Positions 1 to 5,278 of a stretch of 5,588 bases of DNA are shown in pieces. This DNA is from Sulfurimonas sp. (GTDB lineage: Bacteria; Campylobacterota; Campylobacteria; Campylobacterales; Sulfurimonadaceae), in the NCBI GenBank assembly GCA_021157665.1, contig JAGGWE010000179.1:1-5588 (forward strand), written 5' to 3'. A program made the translations under genes and the position numbers. Position 1 is the first letter of the stretch. The number at the start of each line of letters is the position of its first letter. The notes under the pieces are model-generated. The model ran no database searches, was not told the origin of the DNA, and worked only from the letters and a program-made list of their open reading frames with translations.

Positions 1-343
1 CACCAATCTCACCAAGTCCACCAAGTGGAGTGATACGAATTTTTGCAGTAGAGTTTAAATCTAATTTATAATGAGGGTTAAGTCTTTGTTTATGCCCCTC
101 TTGATTTAATACAACAAACTTTTTTAAATTCTCATCAACTGGTGTAGGTTGTCTTCTGTGACGGTTACGGTTTTTATTTTTATTTGGGTTAGGTTTATTG
201 CCTGTCGGCTTATCACCAGCTGGTTTATTTTGATTAGCATTTGGTTTTCTGTTATTGTTATTTGGTCTTCTGTTGTTATTTGTATTTGGTTTACGGTCTG
301 TTTTAGGTTGGCTTTCGCTATTACCTTTATTTTCTTCTGACAT
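1..343 (-). CDS. rnj: Ribonuclease J, N-terminal part (runs off the left edge)
   Basis: RNase J is a metallo-beta-lactamase/beta-CASP 5'-3' exo- and endoribonuclease that acts in mRNA decay and rRNA maturation in the cytoplasm. Only the first 114 codons are present. Residues 1 to about 66 form a low-complexity, presumably disordered tail rich in Asn, Lys, Arg and Pro. From about residue 72 the sequence becomes ordered and reaches the family's N-terminal hallmark ITPLGGLGEIG (residues 104-114) at the window edge. The metal-binding HxHxDH motif would lie beyond the window. The start ATG (341-343) is preceded by an AGGAG ribosome-binding site (349-353 on the complementary strand) at 5-base spacing. 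It lies 18 bases downstream of ksgA and is probably co-transcribed with it; Helicobacter has the same neighbour pair, and its RNase J also carries a long N-terminal extension. The family call is inferred from the hallmark, the tail and the neighbour because the catalytic core is missing. Confidence 0.88.
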   Translation of the reverse strand, partial: MSEENKGNSESQPKTDRKPNTNNNRRPNNNNRKPNANQNKPAGDKPTGNKPNPNKNKNRNRHRRQPTPVDENLKKFVVLNQEGHKQRLNPHYKLDLNSTAKIRITPLGGLGEIG

Positions 344-361
344 CCAAACTCCTGTTTATAT

Positions 362-1135
362 TTATATTTTTTTATAGAGTTGGTGATAGTCGCTAGTGGA
401 AACTTGATGAGGACGAATCGTTTGTATAAGGTCTAGTTCTTTAAAAACTTCTAAAAGTTGGCTTTTTTCATACTTTGAAGAGAGATTTTTCATTAAAGTT
501 TTACGAGGTTGGCTAAATGCAACTCTTAGCATATCCTCAAAATCTTTATCATTTCTATCTTTATTTTTTCGTATTAAAAAAACTGCAGAATCAATCTTTG
601 GAGGTGGTTCAAAAGCAGTTGGTGGTACTTTCACAACAATATGTGAACGCCCTACACTTTGAGTTATAATGCCCAAAGAACCAAAAACCTTTTCTCCAGC
701 CTCAGCACAAAATTTCTCTGCAACTTCTAGCTGTACCATTACAAGTATATTTTTACACATTGGATCTACGAGTGCTTTTAGGATTATGTTTGTAGCGATA
801 TAGTAAGGCAAGTTTGCCACTAAGTCGTACGGTTCGTCAACTAAAACACTCTTCCAAGCTTGGAGTACATCCCCACAGTTTAGGTGGAGTCGCTTGGTAT
901 CAATCTCTTTTTTAAATTTACTTTGTAACAGTTTACACAAATCGGTATCAACCTCAAAAGCTTCTACACTTTTGACATCTACTAAATATTTAGTTAAATC
1001 ACCTAAGCCAGGTCCAATCTCAACGATTTTATTATCGTTCTTGGGCATCGCTTGGATGATCTTTTGTAAAACAGTCTCATCTTTTAGAAAGTTTTGTCCA
1101 AACTTCTTCTTTGCTACAACTCTTTCTTTTTTCAT
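362..1135 (-). CDS. rsmA: 16S rRNA (adenine1518-N6/adenine1519-N6)-dimethyltransferase KsgA/RsmA
   Basis: This enzyme uses S-adenosylmethionine to dimethylate two adjacent adenosines in the 3' terminal helix of 16S rRNA, a late step of 30S assembly. At 257 residues it is normal family length. Motifs appear in order: KKKFGQNFL near the N terminus (residues 10-17), SAM motif I EIGPGLG (39-45), the acidic ribose-binding EVD (61-63), GDV (88-90), catalytic motif NLPYY (108-112, the NxPY form), the substrate-side FEPPPKIDS (175-183) and FSQPRKTL (207-214). All key residues are present, so it should be active. The start chosen is ATG at 1133-1135; no clear Shine-Dalgarno precedes it, and one candidate -10 box lies only a few bases upstream, so the leader may be very short. 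It heads a probable ksgA-rnj operon and diverges from hisF. Confidence 0.97.
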   Translation of the reverse strand: MKKERVVAKKKFGQNFLKDETVLQKIIQAMPKNDNKIVEIGPGLGDLTKYLVDVKSVEAFEVDTDLCKLLQSKFKKEIDTKRLHLNCGDVLQAWKSVLVDEPYDLVANLPYYIATNIILKALVDPMCKNILVMVQLEVAEKFCAEAGEKVFGSLGIITQSVGRSHIVVKVPPTAFEPPPKIDSAVFLIRKNKDRNDKDFEDMLRVAFSQPRKTLMKNLSSKYEKSQLLEVFKELDLIQTIRPHQVSTSDYHQLYKKI

Positions 1136-1160
1136 AAAGAAAAGTATATAGTAATTTTAC

Positions 1161-1166
1161 TTATAT
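1161..1166 (-). promoter_or_regulatory. Possible -10 box for the ksgA-rnj operon
   Basis: On the minus strand this reads TATAAG within an A+T-rich tract, which would start RNA about 18 bases before the ksgA ATG. A competing TATACT (1144-1149) would give an almost leaderless message. No -35 element is evident. The choice between the two is a guess. Confidence 0.3.
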
Positions 1167-1214
1167 AAAGGTAATAGAGATAAAATACCTCAAATTTTCA
1201 TAAGCCTAAAGTAG

Positions 1215-1220
1215 TATAAT
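1215..1220 (+). promoter_or_regulatory. -10 box for the hisF operon
   Basis: A perfect TATAAT lies 32 bases upstream of the hisF ATG, which predicts a start of transcription near 1227 and a leader of roughly 26 bases. No consensus -35 is seen, as is usual for sigma-70 promoters of Campylobacterota. The only Shine-Dalgarno-like run, AAAAGG (1234-1239), is 13 bases from the ATG, longer than usual. Confidence 0.6.
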
Positions 1221-1252
1221 ACGAAAATATTACAAAAGGCTTCTTAACTACC

Positions 1253-2011
1253 ATGAATTATTTCGCAAAAAGAATCATCCCCTGTTTAGATGTTAAAGAT
1301 GGACGAGTTGTTAAAGGTGTTAACTTTGTTGGGCTAAAAGATGCAGGTGATCCTGTTGAAGTGGCACGAAGATACAACGAAGAGGGAGCTGATGAGCTTA
1401 CTTTTTTAGATATTACAGCCTCATCTGATAACAGAGATACTATTGTAGATATAGTTGCACAGGTTGCTAAAGAGATTTTTATCCCCTTAACTGTTGGTGG
1501 TGGGATAAGAAAACTTGATGATATATACAAACTTTTAAATGTTGGATGCGATAAAGTTAGCATTAATTCTGCTGCAATTAAAAGACCTGAACTCATTGAT
1601 GAGGGTGCTAAAAGATTTGGTTCTCAGTGTATTGTAACTGCTATCGATGTTAAAAAAATAGGCGATAAGTATCATGTATTTTTAAACGGTGGAAGAGTTG
1701 ATACTGGACTTGATGCAGTAGAATGGGCAAAAGAAGTTGTAGATAGAGGCTGTGGAGAGATTTTACTAACCTCTATGGACGCAGATGGTACAAAAGCTGG
1801 ATTTGAGCTAAATATAACTGAACAAATCTCTAAAGCTGTAAATGTACCAGTAATCGCTAGTGGTGGAGCAGGGACTATGGAACATATCAAAGAAGCCTTT
1901 GATTGTGGTGCTGATGCAGCACTTGCCGCTTCTATCTTTCACTACAAAGAGATTGATATAATGGATTTAAAACATTATCTTCATGATAACAATATTCCAG
2001 TAAGATTATAA
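1253..2011 (+). CDS. hisF: Imidazole glycerol phosphate synthase cyclase subunit HisF
   Basis: HisF is the synthase half of the HisF-HisH complex. It uses ammonia channelled from HisH to convert PRFAR into imidazole glycerol phosphate and AICAR, linking histidine and purine synthesis in the cytoplasm. The 252 residues fit the family length and the (beta/alpha)8 barrel. The first strand carries RIIPCLDVKDGRVVKG with catalytic Asp13, and the second catalytic Asp is Asp132 in the TAIDVK strand. Phosphate-binding glycines are at GGGI (82-85) and SGGAG (203-207), and the conserved SMDADGTKAG loop is at 174-183. Nothing is missing. No other his gene is in the window, so the histidine genes seem dispersed. 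Its stop codon directly abuts the ATG of the next gene, implying translational coupling with a nucleoside phosphorylase-like protein. Confidence 0.98.
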   Translation: MNYFAKRIIPCLDVKDGRVVKGVNFVGLKDAGDPVEVARRYNEEGADELTFLDITASSDNRDTIVDIVAQVAKEIFIPLTVGGGIRKLDDIYKLLNVGCDKVSINSAAIKRPELIDEGAKRFGSQCIVTAIDVKKIGDKYHVFLNGGRVDTGLDAVEWAKEVVDRGCGEILLTSMDADGTKAGFELNITEQISKAVNVPVIASGGAGTMEHIKEAFDCGADAALAASIFHYKEIDIMDLKHYLHDNNIPVRL

Positions 2012-2551
2012 ATGATTATCTGTGCTGGGAATAACGAATCGTTTGATTTTGCTCAACCTATGGGTGTGGGTCTGATTGAAACTGCAATGAACTTAACAAG
2101 ACTTTGTCTTTTTGATAAACCAGAGTTTTTACTTTTTGTAGGAAGTGCTGGGAGTTATGGTGATGCTAAAATCTTTGACATCATAGAATCAAAAACTGCT
2201 TCAAACATTGAACTTGGCTTTCTAACTAATGATGCCTACACTCCACTAGATAATGTAGTATCAACAAATACAACAAAGGTAAAAGATATAGTTGTAAACT
2301 CATCTAACTATATATCCACATGCCAAGATATAACAAAAAAGTTTTTACCCCTTGGTATTGGGATAGAAAATATGGAATTTTTTTCTGTACTAAAAATTGC
2401 AGAAGAGTTTAAAATCCCTGCTGGTGGTGTTTTTTGTATAACAAATTACACTGATGAAAATGCACATGTCGATTTTATTAAAAATCATGAAAAAGCTAAA
2501 GAGCTTTTATCTCGGCATGTGGCTTTAAGAATTAAAGAGTTGACTACTTAG
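2012..2551 (+). CDS. Short purine-nucleoside-phosphorylase/nucleosidase-like protein
   Basis: This 179-residue protein looks like a compact member of the PNP/UDP phosphorylase-MTA/SAH nucleosidase superfamily, whose usual members are about 230-280 residues. Visible landmarks are the glycine-rich strand-loop LLFVGSAGSYGD (40-51), the ENMEFFSVLKIA segment (119-130), matching the family's MEGAA-type base- and ribose-binding helix, and ITNYTDENAH (143-152) where the catalytic loop should be. At that loop it has Asn145 after Thr, as in trimeric PNPs (ITN), rather than the Asp of nucleosidases and hexameric PNPs. The N-terminal phosphate-loop region is short. Its ATG follows the hisF stop with no gap, so the two are almost certainly one transcript. 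Substrate is unknown: purine salvage, MTA/SAH recycling or a futalosine-type nucleoside are all possible. Family assignment is fairly secure; activity is inference. Confidence 0.72.
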   Translation: MIICAGNNESFDFAQPMGVGLIETAMNLTRLCLFDKPEFLLFVGSAGSYGDAKIFDIIESKTASNIELGFLTNDAYTPLDNVVSTNTTKVKDIVVNSSNYISTCQDITKKFLPLGIGIENMEFFSVLKIAEEFKIPAGGVFCITNYTDENAHVDFIKNHEKAKELLSRHVALRIKELTT

Positions 2552-2567
2552 GCTTAATGAAAATTTA

Positions 2568-2576
2568 TGTTATAAT
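2568..2576 (+). promoter_or_regulatory. Extended -10 promoter of the di-haem cytochrome gene
   Basis: The sequence TGTTATAAT is a perfect extended -10 element (TGnTATAAT). It predicts a transcription start near 2583, about 22 bases before the ATG at 2605. It lies downstream of the alternative ATG at 2557, so this promoter could not express the longer reading frame. Confidence 0.65.
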
Positions 2577-2592
2577 TTTAGTAAATTTATAC

Positions 2593-2597
2593 AAAGG
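2593..2597 (+). promoter_or_regulatory. Ribosome-binding site deciding the cytochrome start
   Basis: AAAGG sits 7 bases upstream of the ATG at 2605. The in-frame ATG at 2557 has no comparable site, and starting there would put 16 extra residues in front of a normal signal peptide. Confidence 0.7.
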
Positions 2598-2604
2598 TTT
2601 TTTA

Positions 2605-3360
2605 ATGAGAATAAAAAATATAGTACTTTTCACAGCTATTACAACTGCAAGCCTATTCGCACAATCTGGAGAGGTGTTATTTAATAATAATTGTTCAGGT
2701 TGTCACACTACAATGACTGGTGTTAATGAATCTGGTGGTGAAGTTACAAATATGTATGAAGCACCTTATGCTAAAGATGTTATTTCTAAATTAAAAAATG
2801 AAACTAAATCTAAAGCTGAATTTATCACTTTTATCAAAAGCTATATTGAAAATCCAGCTAAAAGAAAATCTCTTTATGGTAAAAAAGCTATTAAGAGTTT
2901 TGGTCTTATGCCATCTTTAAAAGGTGCTATGAGTGATGAAGAATCAATTAGATTGGCTAACTATCTTTATAGTGATTATAACAGAGATGTTGTAGTACCA
3001 ACTAAAGTCTCAAAAAAAGAAGTAAAAACAATCTCACTTGGTGAAAAACTTTTTACTTACAACTGTTCAAGCTGTCATACTACGGTAATAGGTATTAATG
3101 AATCTGGTGGTGAGATTACAAATGTATATGCAGCACCACATGCCAAAGATGTAGTCAATAAACTAAAAGCAAAAACTAAAACTAAAGATGAATTTATCGC
3201 TTTTGTTAAAGATTATATTGAACATCCTCAAAAAAGAAAATCTCTTTATGGTAAAAGAGCAATAAAAGATTTTGGTCTTATGCCATCTCTAAAAGGTGTT
3301 ATGAGTGATGAACAATCAACCCAATTAGCTAATTATCTTTATCATAAATACGATAAATAA
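2605..3360 (+). CDS. Exported di-haem cytochrome c with two tandem near-identical domains
   Basis: A periplasmic c-type cytochrome of 251 residues. Residues 1-19 (MRIKNIVLFTAITTASLFA) form a Sec signal peptide, probably cut before Gln20. Two haem-binding motifs are seen, CSGCH (30-34) and CSSCH (154-158), each followed by a likely distal axial methionine in LMPSLKG (Met102 and Met226). The two domains (about residues 22-125 and 146-249) align without gaps at a constant offset of 124 residues, with 71 of 100 aligned residues identical, and are joined by a roughly 20-residue Lys/Val-rich linker. Each domain has a conserved NESGGE block after the haem motif and a KRKSLYGK block before the methionine, which may characterise a subfamily. 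Probable role is electron transfer in respiration; partners are unknown because no oxidase, reductase or sox gene is nearby. The gene is monocistronic by its own promoter. An upstream in-frame ATG at 2557 is rejected because it precedes that promoter. Confidence 0.88.
   Translation: MRIKNIVLFTAITTASLFAQSGEVLFNNNCSGCHTTMTGVNESGGEVTNMYEAPYAKDVISKLKNETKSKAEFITFIKSYIENPAKRKSLYGKKAIKSFGLMPSLKGAMSDEESIRLANYLYSDYNRDVVVPTKVSKKEVKTISLGEKLFTYNCSSCHTTVIGINESGGEITNVYAAPHAKDVVNKLKAKTKTKDEFIAFVKDYIEHPQKRKSLYGKRAIKDFGLMPSLKGVMSDEQSTQLANYLYHKYDK
2668..3351 (+). repeat. Tandem internal duplication within the cytochrome gene (period 372 bases)
   Basis: Unit 1 is 2668-2979 and unit 2 is 3040-3351. Both haem motifs, the NESGGE block, the RKSLYGK block and the MPSLKG block recur exactly 124 codons apart with no insertion or deletion. 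The DNA has diverged more than the protein, so the duplication is not very recent. Confidence 0.9.
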
Positions 3361-3384
3361 TTTTTATTATCTTTCTAACTCTAC

Positions 3385-3416
3385 TATCTAATATCTAATT
3401 TTTAAGATATTAGATA
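3385..3416. repeat. Perfect 12-base inverted repeat after the cytochrome gene
   Basis: TATCTAATATCT (3385-3396) and AGATATTAGATA (3405-3416) are exact reverse complements around an 8-base loop. It starts 25 bases after the cytochrome stop. The stem is A+T-rich and is not followed by a run of T on either strand, so it is not a canonical intrinsic terminator. A 3'-end stabilising hairpin or a protein-binding palindrome are the alternatives. Confidence 0.55.
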
Positions 3417-3456
3417 CTAACTCCTTTAAAAAATCATATATTTAACATATAAACTA

Positions 3457-3462
3457 TATAAT
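3457..3462 (+). promoter_or_regulatory. -10 box for rlmN
   Basis: A perfect TATAAT lies 33 bases before the rlmN ATG and gives a leader of about 27 bases. The ribosome-binding site AAGGA (3479-3483) is 12 bases from the ATG. No -35 box is seen. Confidence 0.6.
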
Positions 3463-3495
3463 ACAAATACAAAAATCTAAGGAACCACCATACCT

Positions 3496-4563
3496 ATGAA
3501 ACCATCATTAATGGATTACACACAAAAAGAACTTATGACTCTAATAAAACCATCGTTTAGAGTTAAACAAATTTACGGATGGCTTTATCATCAGTATGCT
3601 TCAAGTTTTGATGATATGAAAAATATCCCTAAAGCTCTTAAAGAGGAGTTAGCCGAGAAATTTGTTGTAAACCCTCTTACTATTGTAAATAAAGAAGTTT
3701 CAACTGATGGAACTATCAAATATCTTCTTCAAATGCAAGATGGCAAGACGATGGAAGCTGTTTGGTTAAAGATGAAAGAGAAACAACTCGATGATAATGG
3801 GGATGTTATTCAAGAAGCAAAATACACTATCTGTGTTTCAACTCAAGTAGGATGCAAAGTAGGGTGTTCTTTTTGTTTAACTGCAAAAGGTGGCTTTACA
3901 AGAGATTTAACTGCTGGGGAGATTGTTTCTCAAGTTGTAACTCTAAAAAAAGATAACGAGCATAAGCATAACCGAAAAATAAACATCGTTTATATGGGAA
4001 TGGGTGAGCCTCTTGATAACCTTGATAATGTTGCTCAAGCTATAAAAATCTTTAAAGAGGAAGAGGGCTTGTGCATCGGTGGAAAAAGACAAACAGTTTC
4101 AACAAGTGGACTAAGCAATAAAATAGATAGACTAGGAGAGATGGACTTAGGTGTTCATATAGCAATTTCTCTTCATGCAGTTGATGATGAGCTTAGAAGT
4201 GAGCTTATACCAATGAACAAAGCTCATAACATTAACTCTATCATTGAAGCTGTTAAACGATTTCCAATAGATACTCGTAAAAAAGTTATGTTTGAGTATT
4301 TGGTTATAAAAGGTAAGAATGACGATATTGGCTCTGCTAAAAAACTTGTAAAACTTCTAAGTGGAGTAAAAGCTAAAGTAAATCTAATTTACTTCAATCC
4401 ATACCCAGGAACACCTTATGAGAGACCATCTAAAGCCGATATGGTTGCTTTTGATGAATATCTTATAAAACATGGCTTGTTATGTACTATTCGTGATTCA
4501 AAAGGTATGGATATTTCTGCAGCATGTGGGCAGTTAAAAGAAAAAATTAAAGAGGAAAAATAA
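3496..4563 (+). CDS. rlmN: Dual-specificity 23S rRNA/tRNA adenine-C2 methyltransferase RlmN
   Basis: RlmN is a radical-SAM enzyme that methylates C2 of adenosine 2503 in 23S rRNA and of adenosine 37 in some tRNAs, affecting translational fidelity. At 355 residues it has normal length. The radical-SAM CxxxCxxC cluster ligands are Cys120, Cys124 and Cys127. Cys113, seven residues before the first ligand, and the C-terminal methyl-carrying Cys344 in the SAACGQL motif are the two mechanistic cysteines of this family. The SAM-binding GMGEPL (168-173) and the conserved DSKGMDISAACG tail (334-345) are intact. The N-terminal accessory domain (about residues 1-80) has the usual FRVKQIYGWLY segment. 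The 3' end overlaps the start of a 33-codon gene by one base. All catalytic residues are present, so the enzyme should be functional. Confidence 0.98.
   Translation: MKPSLMDYTQKELMTLIKPSFRVKQIYGWLYHQYASSFDDMKNIPKALKEELAEKFVVNPLTIVNKEVSTDGTIKYLLQMQDGKTMEAVWLKMKEKQLDDNGDVIQEAKYTICVSTQVGCKVGCSFCLTAKGGFTRDLTAGEIVSQVVTLKKDNEHKHNRKINIVYMGMGEPLDNLDNVAQAIKIFKEEEGLCIGGKRQTVSTSGLSNKIDRLGEMDLGVHIAISLHAVDDELRSELIPMNKAHNINSIIEAVKRFPIDTRKKVMFEYLVIKGKNDDIGSAKKLVKLLSGVKAKVNLIYFNPYPGTPYERPSKADMVAFDEYLIKHGLLCTIRDSKGMDISAACGQLKEKIKEEK
4551..4555 (+). promoter_or_regulatory. Ribosome-binding site for the 33-codon gene
   Basis: AGAGG lies within the last rlmN codons, 7 bases before the ATG at 4563. This is one of the better-placed sites in the window and supports real translation of the small reading frame. 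Confidence 0.55.
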
Positions 4564-4664
4564 TGACCACTTTAGATATTGTTCAAATACTATTCATAAT
4601 AACAGTTTTTTCTGTTGGGATAATTAGTTTTATCAAAGTTGTTATGAATGAAGATAAAAAATAA
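4563..4664 (+). CDS. Putative 33-residue single-pass membrane microprotein
   Basis: The ATG overlaps the last base of the rlmN stop (TAATG junction), the classic arrangement of translational coupling, and has a good ribosome-binding site. The protein begins MTTLDIVQ, continues with a hydrophobic stretch (about residues 7-27, rich in Ile, Phe and Val) long enough to span a membrane, and ends with the charged tail MNEDKK. It could be a small subunit or regulator of a membrane complex, but nothing in the sequence names a partner and I do not recognise the family. The absence of cysteine or other motifs prevents a functional guess. A hairpin follows directly after it. Confidence 0.6.
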   Translation: MTTLDIVQILFIITVFSVGIISFIKVVMNEDKK

Positions 4665-4666
4665 TA

Positions 4667-4694
4667 GATTACAAATTTACTAGCAATTGTAATC
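4667..4694 (+). terminator. Hairpin closing the rlmN-microprotein transcript (weak terminator)
   Basis: GATTACAA (4667-4674) and TTGTAATC (4687-4694) form a perfect 8-base stem with a 12-base loop, followed by ATTTTG. It starts 2 bases after the microprotein stop and lies just before the next promoter. The stem is A+T-rich and the T run short, so termination may be partial. Confidence 0.45.
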
Positions 4695-4703
4695 ATTTTG
4701 AGA

Positions 4704-4709
4704 TAAAAT
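4704..4709 (+). promoter_or_regulatory. Possible -10 box for the 78-residue gene
   Basis: TAAAAT (one mismatch to TATAAT) lies 29 bases before the ATG and after the preceding hairpin. It predicts a leader of about 23 bases carrying the AAAGGA ribosome-binding site (4727-4732). Confidence 0.45.
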
Positions 4710-4738
4710 AGTAGTAAACTTAAATTAAAGGAAAAGAT

Positions 4739-4975
4739 ATGTCAGAAAAAACAGACTCAGATAGAATCAAAGAAGTATATAAACTATGTAAAGGTCACTT
4801 TGGTGATGTACAATTTGTAGGTATTAAATACCACAACAAAATTGGTTGGATGGCAAAAGCTCAACTTGGTGAAGATTTTGAAAATTTAACAGCAGATGGT
4901 AAAACAAGTTCTGATGCTCTAAGAAACCTTAGAAATCGCGTTAAAAAAATTATTAAAAGATATGATAGAGTTTAG
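4739..4975 (+). CDS. Small basic protein of unknown function (78 residues)
   Basis: I do not recognise this family with certainty. The start is well supported by AAAGGA 6 bases before the ATG. The N-terminal third is polar and probably helical (SDRIKEVYKLCKGHF). The middle looks like beta strands (VQFVGIKYHNKIGWMAKAQLG), and the C-terminal part is a strongly basic helix (SSDALRNLRNRVKKIIKRY). The strand-then-helix layout with an xADGxTSxDAL turn resembles small HicB-like folds, in which a target-recognising strand pair precedes an 'eAl.nl' helix. However, no HicA-like toxin partner is adjacent, so a toxin-antitoxin role is not supported. The basic C terminus would be compatible with nucleic-acid binding. 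There is no signal peptide or membrane segment, so it is probably cytoplasmic. It has its own promoter and is followed immediately by a hairpin. Confidence 0.75.
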   Translation: MSEKTDSDRIKEVYKLCKGHFGDVQFVGIKYHNKIGWMAKAQLGEDFENLTADGKTSSDALRNLRNRVKKIIKRYDRV

Positions 4976-4994
4976 AGTGATTTTTTCACTCTTT
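4974..4994 (+). terminator. Hairpin at the end of the 78-residue gene
   Basis: AGAGTGA (4974-4980) and TCACTCT (4986-4992) form a perfect 7-base stem around a 5-T loop, followed by only two further T residues (4993-4994). The left arm overlaps the stop codon. It is probably a terminator or 3'-end stabiliser, but weak because of the short T run. Confidence 0.5.
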
Positions 4995-5002
4995 GAAAAG
5001 TA

Positions 5003-5031
5003 AAACGACCAACACACCAGGAAGGTCGTTT
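5003..5031. terminator. Second hairpin, better oriented as a minus-strand terminator
   Basis: AAACGACC (5003-5010) and GGTCGTTT (5024-5031) are exact reverse complements with a 13-base loop, one of the more G+C-rich elements of the gap. Read on the minus strand the stem is followed by TTTTACTTTTC, a plausible termination tract. Read on the plus strand the tail is poor. It may act on both strands between the convergent genes. Confidence 0.5.
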
Positions 5032-5118
5032 ATGAATGTAATAATACCTTAGTTTTCTTATAGAAAAATAATCTACAAAAAATGTTCCAATCCTCTTAAA
5101 AAAAAAGCAAAATATTTT

Positions 5119-5134
5119 TATAAATTTTAAAATT
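5119..5134. repeat. A+T-only 16-base repeat, copy 1
   Basis: TATAAATTTTAAAATT is identical to copy 2 at 5198-5213 and contains a palindromic core (AAATTTTAAAATTT, 5122-5135). It lies 15 bases left of the paired DnaA boxes. A partial third copy (ATAAATTTTATA) is at 5229-5240. Such tracts melt easily and could form an unwinding element. Confidence 0.7.
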
Positions 5135-5149
5135 TACATTAAATGTGTA

Positions 5150-5158
5150 TTATTCACA
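5150..5158 (+). promoter_or_regulatory. DnaA box 1
   Basis: Exact TTATTCACA. It lies inside a larger inverted repeat, AATGTGT (5142-5148) with ACACATT (5156-5162). The left arm supplies a degenerate opposing box, TGTGTATTA (5144-5152). Confidence 0.6.
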
Positions 5159-5171
5159 CATTGTTATAAGC

Positions 5172-5180
5172 TGTGAATAA
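5172..5180 (-). promoter_or_regulatory. DnaA box 2 (inverted)
   Basis: TGTGAATAA on the plus strand is TTATTCACA on the minus strand. It faces box 1 with a 13-base spacer, so the two form a convergent pair. Confidence 0.6.
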
Positions 5181-5197
5181 AACAATACTTTAAGCAA

Positions 5198-5213
5198 TAT
5201 AAATTTTAAAATT
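5198..5213. repeat. A+T-only 16-base repeat, copy 2
   Basis: Identical to the copy at 5119-5134 and placed 17 bases to the right of DnaA box 2, so the paired boxes are bracketed nearly symmetrically. Confidence 0.7.
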
Positions 5214-5278
5214 CTTTACTTTTTTAAGATAAATTTTATATAAAATAAACCTGAATTATCAATACTTAAAAAAGCTTT

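Noticed and set aside
149..340. Plus-strand hydrophobic 63-codon open frame
   Set aside because: It is the complement of the Asn/Lys-rich RNase J tail; its Ile/Val/Phe composition is a by-product of those codons and it has no ribosome-binding site.
894..1151. Plus-strand 85-codon open frame
   Set aside because: It lies antisense to ksgA, whose motifs are unmistakable, and it shows no domain or start signal of its own.
1202..1242. AAGCCT...AGGCTT inverted repeat around the hisF promoter as a riboswitch or attenuator
   Set aside because: The left arm lies upstream of the predicted transcription start, so it would not be in the RNA, and the 6-base arms are short; an operator is possible but unsupported.
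1258..1890. Minus-strand open frames of 112 and 72 codons
   Set aside because: Both are shadows of hisF on the opposite strand, without ribosome-binding sites or recognisable products.
2540..2545. TTGACT as the -35 box of the cytochrome promoter
   Set aside because: It is 25 bases from the -10 box, too far for sigma-70, and lies in the coding end of the preceding gene; the extended -10 suffices.
4739..4975. HicB-type antitoxin gene
   Set aside because: The fold similarity is only a visual impression and no HicA-like toxin gene lies next to it.
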